19,316 nucleotides of DNA, taken from Chitinophaga pinensis. GTDB taxonomy: Bacteria; Bacteroidota; Bacteroidia; Chitinophagales; Chitinophagaceae. The position numbers and the translations under genes are program-made. A model generated the notes under the pieces. It searched no databases and was not told the origin of the DNA. It saw only the letters and a list, made by a program, of their open reading frames with translations. Location: NCBI GenBank assembly GCA_943331145.2, contig CALQKL020000015.1, positions 1 to 19,316 on the forward strand, in the 5' to 3' direction. Shown here one piece after another: positions 1 to 5,759 of this stretch; within the stretch, counting starts at the first letter, position 1, and each line of letters begins with the position of its first letter.

Positions 1-1
1 A

Positions 2-169
2 TGGGGAACGTACACCTTAAAGAAAAAAAATCACGTACTCCATGAGATTGAAGAACAAATTGAAGAAGGGGAAATGCCATTAGAATCGTACACATTGATT
101 CATAAAAATGCAGTGTTAACAGAGCAGCAAAAAAAAATGATTTATGATTGGTTGGAGAAGAATCAATAG
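2..169 (+). CDS. C-terminal fragment of a haem-binding-domain protein
   Basis: The open frame enters from the left edge and stops with TAG at 167-169, giving 55 residues. They begin WGTYTLKKKNHVLHEIEE and continue with GEMPLESYTLIH and a closing helix ending DWLEKNQ. The spacing of the acidic helix, the GEMPL-x-SYT-x-IH segment and the final LTEQQ...W helix resembles the C-terminal part of the haem-binding domain family PF14376, small periplasmic cytochrome-like proteins common in Bacteroidota. The N-terminus, with the signal peptide and CxxCH haem site expected for that family, lies outside the window. The ATG at position 1 is in a different frame and hits a stop after 14 codons. The family call rests on pattern memory of the C-terminal half only. 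A C-rich tandem repeat begins three bases after the stop. Confidence 0.6.
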   Translation, partial: WGTYTLKKKNHVLHEIEEQIEEGEMPLESYTLIHKNAVLTEQQKKMIYDWLEKNQ

Positions 170-172
170 AGT

Positions 173-204
173 ATCCCCCATCCCCCATCCCCCATCCCCA
201 ACCC
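173..204. repeat. ATCCCCC heptamer tandem repeat; G-rich - strand (G4 candidate)
   Basis: Three perfect ATCCCCC units (173-179, 180-186, 187-193) are followed by ATCCCC (194-199) and AACCC (200-204). On the - strand this reads as five G-tracts of 3-5 G separated by 2-nt spacers, which satisfies the simple four-tract G-quadruplex pattern. It starts three bases after the stop codon of the haem-binding gene and is strikingly G+C-rich against its A+T-rich surroundings. Formation of a quadruplex in the cell is inference. Confidence 0.8.
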
Positions 205-213
205 TTCCCAAGA

Positions 214-356
214 AAGGTTCAATGATTTCAAGAGGTTCAATAAGTTATCGCAATTCTGAAGTTCATGATAATCTATTAATTCAATAGTTTCAAAAAGCCA
301 AAACGGAAAATAGTTCCAACCTTTTGAACTCATTGAACGTATTGAACCTTTTGAAC
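214..356. repeat. Facing arrays of a 9-bp-period GTTCAA/TTGAAC repeat
   Basis: TTGAAC occurs at 324, 333, 342 and 351, exactly 9 bp apart with variable 3-bp spacers. On the left side the reverse complement GTTCAA, or a one-base variant, occurs at 217, 226 and 235, again 9 bp apart, with degenerate copies at 244, 261, 279 and 288. The arrays face each other: AAGGTTCAAT (214-223) is perfectly complementary to ATTGAACCTT (341-350). The blocks at 226-231 and 235-240 pair in the same register with 333-338 and 324-329. A transcript could form a long imperfect hairpin with paired blocks of about 6 bp separated by 3-nt internal loops. No protein family is recognised in this stretch. It separates the haem-binding gene from the sigma factor gene and may be a terminator-like or mobile intergenic repeat, function unknown. 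Confidence 0.75.
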
Positions 357-412
357 ATTTCAAACATCTTTTTTCCAAATTTAATCCTTACATTTAATAA
401 AATGATTTTCCC

Positions 413-970
413 ATGACAGAAGAGGAAATACTTGACGGAAGTAAAAAAAACAATGCTGTTGCTCAGGAATTTTTATACCATAAATACAGTCCTAAAATGT
501 TGGGTGTTTGCTATCGATTTGCAAAAAGCAAAATGGACGCAGAAGATATGTTACAGGAAGGATTTATAAAAGTATTTTCACAACTACATCAATACCAAAA
601 TTCAGGTTCTTTTGAAGGATGGATTAGAAGAATAATTGTAAACACATGTATTAATGTGCTTAAGAAAAATAAAAGATTTTCAGATTGTTTGGACATATCA
701 TTTGCAGAAAATTTGCACAGTTTAGAGAAAAACATTCCTTCAATAATACAATCCAAACAAATTGTTGAATGTATTCGTTTATTGCCGATTGGATATCGTA
801 CGGTTTTAAACCTATATGCCATTGAAGGATATTCACATAAAGAAATTGCTGATCTATTGGATATTCAAGAAAGCTCAAGCAGAAGTCAATATTTCAGAGC
901 GAAAGCAATGCTCGAGTTGATTTTAATAAAAAATGGCATATTAGATCAATCTAAAAAAGAATTGGCATGA
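413..970 (+). CDS. ECF-type RNA polymerase sigma-70 factor
   Basis: This 185-residue protein has the two-domain layout of an extracytoplasmic-function sigma factor. Region 2 covers about residues 15-85 and includes DAEDMLQEGFIKVF (42-55) and GSFEGWIRRIIVN (65-77). Region 4 covers about 118-170 and includes LPIGYRTVLNLYAIEGYSHKEI (start about 124), a helix-turn-helix with the S/R-rich recognition helix near 154-163. There is no sigma region 1 or 3, as expected for ECF proteins. Family members direct core RNA polymerase to a small regulon, usually for envelope or stress responses. The stop overlaps the next start in ATGA (967-970), which suggests translational coupling with the membrane protein that follows, the usual place for an anti-sigma factor. 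A near-consensus -7 box (TACATTTA, 389-396) lies just upstream but lacks the final G and a clear -33 partner. The target regulon cannot be read from the window. Confidence 0.93.
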   Translation: MTEEEILDGSKKNNAVAQEFLYHKYSPKMLGVCYRFAKSKMDAEDMLQEGFIKVFSQLHQYQNSGSFEGWIRRIIVNTCINVLKKNKRFSDCLDISFAENLHSLEKNIPSIIQSKQIVECIRLLPIGYRTVLNLYAIEGYSHKEIADLLDIQESSSRSQYFRAKAMLELILIKNGILDQSKKELA

Positions 971-2178
971 TGGAGCATTTTTCAACAGATCAATTTGAAA
1001 CATTTTTAAAATCTTCAACAGAAAATTTTAAGATGCAGCCATCCGCGCGTGTATGGAATAGCCTTTTCAATAAAATGCATCCTGGAAGTAATTTACCTTC
1101 CATAAGTACATCAATTTTATTTTTCTTTTTATTTTGTTTTTTTGGCAATAATGATAAAAAAATCTCCACAGAAATAGTAAAAGCTTCCCCGAAAATGTCA
1201 AAATTTATTGAAAATAAAAATATCGCCGCTAATACAAAGAATCGAACAAAAATATACAAAACAAAATCTGATAAAATTCAGTCCCAATCTAGTACAGGTA
1301 ATATAGAATCCAATGTTTCTGAATCCCAGTTTTTAAATAGATTTATCGATTCAAACAAAAATCAAACACCAAAAATTTGTGAAAATAAAATTGAAAGCAA
1401 AATCGCTAACCAATGGCAAGAATTTGAATTGATCAAAAACATTGGACAACATTTCACATTTTTAATTCACCATAAAGATTTTGAAAATAACGAAATTAAT
1501 GCTGTAAAAATCAATGAAAAAAGAAAGCAATTTTCATATCAAATTTATGCAACGCCATCGATGGATTACCGCTATGGCAACAATACAAATTTGCAAAATC
1601 CAATAGACAGCAATAAAGTCAACATGAGTGTAAATTTCGAGGCGGGTGGTGCTATTTTAATGAACGTATCTAAACACATTCGAATAAAAGCTGGTATGCA
1701 ATTGAATTTCAGCCAATTGGGAAATAATGCTACAACCAACAACGATAAATCTGATGCTACTAAAATGTATAATTCTGTTGCAATGGTTAACAAAAAATTC
1801 AATAACACGTCCAATATTTTCAAAAACACCACTTATCAAGTTTCTATTCCAATTGGTACAGAATTTGAAATCATGAGTCACAATAAATTGAAATGGTTTG
1901 CTGGTGCAACCATTCAACCCAGTTATTTATTTGTAAACAACGACCAATCTGTTTTTACAGAATTAAATAACCAGGTATATCAACAGTCGATGATGCGTGA
2001 ATGGAACGTAAACTCGAGCATAGAAACGTTTATTAATTATGATTTAAAAAACAATATTGAACTAAATGTTGGGCCACAAATCAGGTATCAATTTTTATCA
2101 ACGTATAAAAACGCATACCAACAAAATGAAAGACTATATCAATTTGGACTTAAAATTGGTATTTCCAAAAAATTATAG
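967..2178 (+). CDS. Membrane-anchored protein with C-terminal outer-membrane barrel-like domain; putative sigma-linked regulator
   Basis: This 403-residue protein overlaps the sigma factor gene by 4 bp. Residues 1-45 are predicted cytoplasmic and carry PSARVWNSLFNKMHPG (25-40), a segment I recognise from proteins encoded next to ECF sigma factors in Chitinophagaceae-type genomes. Residues 47-60 form one strongly hydrophobic, Phe-rich membrane segment. Residues about 61-185 are a polar Lys/Asn/Ser-rich linker. From about 190 the sequence shows alternating beta strands (YQIYATPSMDYRYG, MSVNFEAGGAILMNV, IRIKAGMQLNFSQLG) and ends RYQFLSTY...YQFGLKIGISKKL, like small outer-membrane barrel (PorT/OMP_b-brl) proteins. 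No zinc anti-sigma motif (HxxxCxxC) is present. The position suggests it controls the sigma factor, and the linker could cross the periplasm so that the C-terminus senses the outer membrane. That role is inference. The gene starts ATGATG, so initiation at 967 or 970 is possible. Confidence 0.8.
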   Translation: MMEHFSTDQFETFLKSSTENFKMQPSARVWNSLFNKMHPGSNLPSISTSILFFFLFCFFGNNDKKISTEIVKASPKMSKFIENKNIAANTKNRTKIYKTKSDKIQSQSSTGNIESNVSESQFLNRFIDSNKNQTPKICENKIESKIANQWQEFELIKNIGQHFTFLIHHKDFENNEINAVKINEKRKQFSYQIYATPSMDYRYGNNTNLQNPIDSNKVNMSVNFEAGGAILMNVSKHIRIKAGMQLNFSQLGNNATTNNDKSDATKMYNSVAMVNKKFNNTSNIFKNTTYQVSIPIGTEFEIMSHNKLKWFAGATIQPSYLFVNNDQSVFTELNNQVYQQSMMREWNVNSSIETFINYDLKNNIELNVGPQIRYQFLSTYKNAYQQNERLYQFGLKIGISKKL

Positions 2179-2222
2179 AATTATACATTCATCTTGCGCC
2201 ACAAAACAATTAATTTTACGCA

Positions 2223-2789
2223 ATGCGGGACTATATTTTCATCTTAATTTTTGTTTATCTAATTGCATCTTGTTCGCAAAACAAAGCTAAAAAATCAACT
2301 ACAGCGGAACCTGAATCTGATGCAAGTTTTTTTCCTGTTGGCAATTATTTATTGGGTGATATTGCTTCAATAAAACAAAGTGGAATCAGTCCTAAATATT
2401 TTCATGTAAAAAATGATATATCGGATAGCTCATTTTTGAAAATTCAAAACATCGAAACCAATTTATCCGAATTTTTATCCCCAAAGATTGATTCTATTGG
2501 GATGAATTCTTGGGTTAAAGAATCTAAATTTTACGATGAAAGCATTGCATCATTTACATTAAGTTATGATGTGAAAAAAGATTGTTTTGAAAAAACAGCT
2601 TGGAGAAAATGGGATGTATACGTTGACCCAGAAACACAAAAAGTAGATCGAGTATTTTTGGTAAAAAATATTTCCGATTCCACGATTGCACAACTTACTT
2701 GGATACCGAAGTCACATGCAAAGATTGTAATCATAAACAATCGAAATTCATCTGTAGTAGAAGAGAAAACATTTATTTGGAATTATTAA
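2223..2789 (+). CDS. Predicted lipoprotein of unknown function
   Basis: This 188-residue protein starts with a short signal peptide ending in a lipobox-like sequence, LIASC, with the modified Cys at residue 17. It is therefore predicted to be an envelope lipoprotein, facing the periplasm or the outer membrane. The mature part begins with a Ser/Thr/Lys/Glu linker. It then shows FFPVGNYLLGDI (about 36-47), and near the end WRKWDVYVDPETQKVDRVFLVK followed by a possible beta hairpin, which suggests a small single-domain fold. I do not recognise a named family, although similar lipoproteins with an FFPV opening seem familiar from Chitinophagales. It lies 44 bp after the sigma-linked membrane protein and 6 bp before uvrC, so it is probably transcribed with both. 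No catalytic motif is visible. Confidence 0.82.
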   Translation: MRDYIFILIFVYLIASCSQNKAKKSTTAEPESDASFFPVGNYLLGDIASIKQSGISPKYFHVKNDISDSSFLKIQNIETNLSEFLSPKIDSIGMNSWVKESKFYDESIASFTLSYDVKKDCFEKTAWRKWDVYVDPETQKVDRVFLVKNISDSTIAQLTWIPKSHAKIVIINNRNSSVVEEKTFIWNY

Positions 2790-2795
2790 TCCCCT

Positions 2796-4598
2796 ATGAC
2801 GAAAACTGAATTTTTAGAGGTTTCTTCTGGAATCCCTTGTTTACCGGGGATTTATAAATACTTTGATAAAAACGAAGTACTTATCTATGTTGGAAAAGCC
2901 AAGCATTTGAAAAAAAGAATCAGCAGTTATTTCAATAAAAATATTCCAAACCAAAAAACAATTGAGCTCGTAAAAAAAATCTGTAGAATAGAATACACCA
3001 TAGTAGACAACGAAACAGATGCTTTTTTTTTAGAAAATTCATTGATTAAAGAATACCTTCCTCAATACAATATCAATTTAAAAGATGATAAAACATACCC
3101 ACATCTTGTCATTAAAAACGAAAACTTTTCACGTGTATTTTTTACCCGAAAAATTTATAAGAATAATGACTTCTACTTTGGGCCTTATACATCTATTGCC
3201 AATGTGAAAGAAATGCTCGATTTTATAAAAATGTTTTTTCCTTTACGAACCTGTACATTGAATTTAAATCAAGCAAATATTGAAAAGAAAAAGTTTAAAG
3301 TTTGTCTAGAATATCATTTAGGAAATTGCAAGGGTCCTTGTGAATCTTTGCAAACAAAGGCGGAATACGATGAAGGTCTTGACCGACTGAAAGCGATGTT
3401 AAAAGGGAATTTAAGCCCTTTAATGCAGCATCTAAAGGAATTACAAAAACAGCACATAGAATTATTGGAGTTTGAAAAAGCCGCAATTATTCAACAGAAA
3501 ATTGACAACCTTCAAACATTTAAAGCCAAGTCAACCGTAGTAAATACCAAAACAGGAACAGTAGATGTATTTACCATTTTAGAAGAAGGAAATGTAGCTT
3601 ATGTAAATTATTTAGCGGTCAATGATGGCAGTATTTATAGAACCAAAACGATAACGATAGAAAAAAAATTAGAAGAATCTCCTGCTGAAATTCTGACCTT
3701 TGCCATTGCACAATTGCGTCAATCTTTTAATAGTGAAGCAAAGGAATTGATTTTACCATTTTCAATTCATTACCCTGAAACGAATATTGTAATTACAATT
3801 CCTAAAGCAGGTGACAAAAAAAAGCTGCTGGATTTGTCTCAAAAAAATGTGGACTATTTTATAGATGAAATCAGGCGAAATAAAATGCTACATCTTGAAG
3901 AAAAATCAAGTGATGAAGTAGAAGTGATATTGCATCAATTGCAAAAAGATTTAAATTTAGAATCATTGCCTTTGCATGTAGAATGTTTTGACAACTCCAA
4001 TTTACATGGTACAAACGCAGTGGCTGCTATGGTTTGCTTTAAAAATGGATTGCCGAGCAAAGGCGATTATAGACATTTTAATATAAAAACGGTAGAAGGC
4101 ATAGATGATTTTGCTTCTATGAAAGAAGTGGTTTTTAGGCGATACAAGCGAATGATTGATGAAAATAAACAAATCCCTAATCTTATTATAATTGATGGCG
4201 GTAAAGGCCAGCTAAATGCCGCTATGGAAAGTATTATAGCGTTGGATTTAATAGGTAAAGTTACTTTAGTGGGATTGGCAAAAAATAAAGAGGAAATATT
4301 TTTTGTTGGCGATTCAGAATCTATTGAACTTCCATGGGCAAGTGAAAGCTTAAAATTAATTCGGCGAATTAGAGATGAAGTACATAGATTTGGAATAACG
4401 CATCATCGTCAAAAAAGAAGCAATGCAGCAATTGAAAATGAATTGGAAAAAATAAAGGGAATAGGATCTGCTACTGCTGAAATGTTGCTTAAAAAATTTA
4501 AATCCGTTAAGAAAATCAAACAATTAAATCTTGATACGTTAGCTGAACTAATCGGGAAATCAAAAGCAGAATTGGTTTTCAAAAGATTGAACCAATAA
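2796..4598 (+). CDS. uvrC: Excinuclease ABC subunit C
   Basis: UvrC makes the two incisions around a DNA lesion after UvrA/UvrB loading, in cytoplasmic nucleotide excision repair. The 600-residue length is normal. Domains in order: GIY-YIG nuclease at about 13-95, with PGIY (17-20), YVGKAKHLKKR (31-41), Glu80 and Asn92 matching the expected catalytic positions; a four-Cys cluster C153/C170/C178/C182; a UVR (UvrB-binding) motif at about 205-240; and the RNase H-like 5' nuclease with FDNSN (Asp399), GIDDF (Asp437/438), IIDGGKGQ (Asp467) and the DEVHRFGITHHR histidines (530-537). A C-terminal helix-hairpin-helix follows at about 550-600 (IKGIGSATAEMLL...). The gene follows the lipoprotein gene by 6 bp and is closed by a strong terminator that overlaps its stop codon. 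It is co-directional with an ECF sigma unit, so its expression may be tied to that promoter. Confidence 0.97.
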   Translation: MTKTEFLEVSSGIPCLPGIYKYFDKNEVLIYVGKAKHLKKRISSYFNKNIPNQKTIELVKKICRIEYTIVDNETDAFFLENSLIKEYLPQYNINLKDDKTYPHLVIKNENFSRVFFTRKIYKNNDFYFGPYTSIANVKEMLDFIKMFFPLRTCTLNLNQANIEKKKFKVCLEYHLGNCKGPCESLQTKAEYDEGLDRLKAMLKGNLSPLMQHLKELQKQHIELLEFEKAAIIQQKIDNLQTFKAKSTVVNTKTGTVDVFTILEEGNVAYVNYLAVNDGSIYRTKTITIEKKLEESPAEILTFAIAQLRQSFNSEAKELILPFSIHYPETNIVITIPKAGDKKKLLDLSQKNVDYFIDEIRRNKMLHLEEKSSDEVEVILHQLQKDLNLESLPLHVECFDNSNLHGTNAVAAMVCFKNGLPSKGDYRHFNIKTVEGIDDFASMKEVVFRRYKRMIDENKQIPNLIIIDGGKGQLNAAMESIIALDLIGKVTLVGLAKNKEEIFFVGDSESIELPWASESLKLIRRIRDEVHRFGITHHRQKRSNAAIENELEKIKGIGSATAEMLLKKFKSVKKIKQLNLDTLAELIGKSKAELVFKRLNQ

Positions 4599-4628
4599 AA
4601 AAGCCTTTTCGAATGAAAAGGCTTTTTT
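4597..4628. terminator. Bidirectional intrinsic terminator between uvrC and gldN
   Basis: A 14-bp perfect stem, AAAAAAGCCTTTTC (4597-4610) and GAAAAGGCTTTTTT (4615-4628), closes a GAAT tetraloop. It has an A-tract on one side and a T-tract on the other, so it reads as an intrinsic terminator from both directions. It starts within the uvrC TAA stop and lies 22 bp beyond the gldN stop, which fits two convergent transcription units ending here. Confidence 0.93.
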
Positions 4629-4649
4629 ATTAAAATTATTTTTTGGAAA

Positions 4650-5681
4650 TTAGTAACTCCATTGATCTTGTTCGTAAGTAAATATTTTTTCTTTGATAGA
4701 TTCTCCTTCAAAAAGTTGATGTAATGAATTTTCTTTTAAGCCTGGGAAATTTTTAATCTCCATATCTTTTGGATTATCCATTGAACTTTTGATGATTCTT
4801 CCAGAGAACATTCTGCTTTCAAATAGTTCTTCCCAACTCATTCTTCCGCCAAAATTTTTACCGTTGTATACTTCATAAGTTGCAAAAACAGGGCGTAAAT
4901 CAGGATAGTACAACCAGAATAAAGGTGCAGGTCCTAAATCCACTCCACTTGGCGTAACAACATTTTTTACTGGTGCTATTCCAAGAATTCTCCAAAATAA
5001 TCTAGAGCTTTCTTTATCAAAAATTACTTCTTCTTTAACTTGAAAACGATAAAATGAATCTAAGTTGATGTCATTGAACATTTTTTTCGATGGTAAAGAA
5101 TTACCAACAGAATCAAACTGAGGTACATCAACTGGTTCACCAACGATAGCTCTTAATAATTCAGCTTTAGTCATTGGAGTTGTAAAACGATCATCTACAT
5201 TGGAAAATGCAGTTATTTGTTTGGTACTATCTTGTAATGCTTGAAATAAGATTGAAATAAAACGTTGATTACCATTATCAGCATCAGCTGCATAAGTAAA
5301 CGTTTGATTCATTTTTTCTCTGGTATCAATTTCTCTCCAAATTCTGTGGCGATAAACTGCATCATCAGCTCTTAAATGTTCGTAAGCTAATGGTGATCTT
5401 TCCGCTAATTTCGATGTTTCAACAGCTTCATCAGGACGTAATGATGGCTTTATCTTTTTTATTGGCAAAGTATCAATAATCTTCTCTTCAGCTTCAACAG
5501 CTTTAGGAGCTTCAGCAACTACAGGGTCTTCTGTAGGCGTTGTACTTTGAATATTTGCTTTTGTTTTCTTTGGTGTAGTACGCTTTGAAGAAGCTTTTTT
5601 CTTTTTTTGTGCTTCTGCAACATTGCCAATACCAATAAAGATAACAGCTAAAAATAAGTACTTGAAGATGTTGATTTTCAT
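4650..5681 (-). CDS. gldN: Type IX secretion / gliding motility protein GldN (PorN)
   Basis: GldN (PorN) is a periplasmic protein that forms a ring with the lipoprotein GldK beneath the outer membrane and contacts the GldM shaft of the type IX secretion system. The 343-residue product has a signal peptide with predicted cleavage after VAEA (24/25). A Lys/Pro/Ala/Glu-rich low-complexity segment follows (about 26-75), and then the folded domain from about 80. Recognisable family stretches are DDAVYRHRIWREIDTREKMN (about 105-124), FYRFQVKEEVIFDKESSRL (about 211-229), LFWLYYPDLRPVFATYEVYN (about 254-273) and MSWEELFESRMFSGRIIKSS (about 280-299). It is the last gene of the gldKLMN block, 78 bp after gldM, and ends at the shared terminator. 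All landmarks of the family are present and there is no truncation. Confidence 0.95.
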   Translation of the reverse strand: MKINIFKYLFLAVIFIGIGNVAEAQKKKKASSKRTTPKKTKANIQSTTPTEDPVVAEAPKAVEAEEKIIDTLPIKKIKPSLRPDEAVETSKLAERSPLAYEHLRADDAVYRHRIWREIDTREKMNQTFTYAADADNGNQRFISILFQALQDSTKQITAFSNVDDRFTTPMTKAELLRAIVGEPVDVPQFDSVGNSLPSKKMFNDINLDSFYRFQVKEEVIFDKESSRLFWRILGIAPVKNVVTPSGVDLGPAPLFWLYYPDLRPVFATYEVYNGKNFGGRMSWEELFESRMFSGRIIKSSMDNPKDMEIKNFPGLKENSLHQLFEGESIKEKIFTYEQDQWSY

Positions 5682-5759
5682 ATTAATTTATAGTTTTTAC
5701 ATTAATTAAAAATGGTAAAACTTTTTTATTTATTATTACTATTTCTTTAGAATTATCTA

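Noticed and set aside
163..378. A 71-codon frame on the - strand covering the repeat region
   Set aside because: It runs through the G-rich heptamers and both 9-bp arrays. Because 9 is a multiple of three, the arrays keep the frame open by themselves. No family, no promoter, and it runs into the haem-binding gene.
389..396. TACATTTA as a -7 box for the sigma factor gene
   Set aside because: The last G of TAnnTTTG is missing and there is no TTTG at a suitable distance. Mentioned in the gene entry but not called.
2194..2218. TTG...TAATTTTA as a promoter for the lipoprotein gene
   Set aside because: The spacing is only 14 bp, the -7 match is incomplete, and the predicted start would fall on the start codon itself.
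5692..5722. AGTTTTTAC/GTAAAACT hairpin between gldM and gldN as an attenuator
   Set aside because: A bulged, A+T-only stem with a 14-nt loop. The T-tract lies on the wrong side for the - strand genes.
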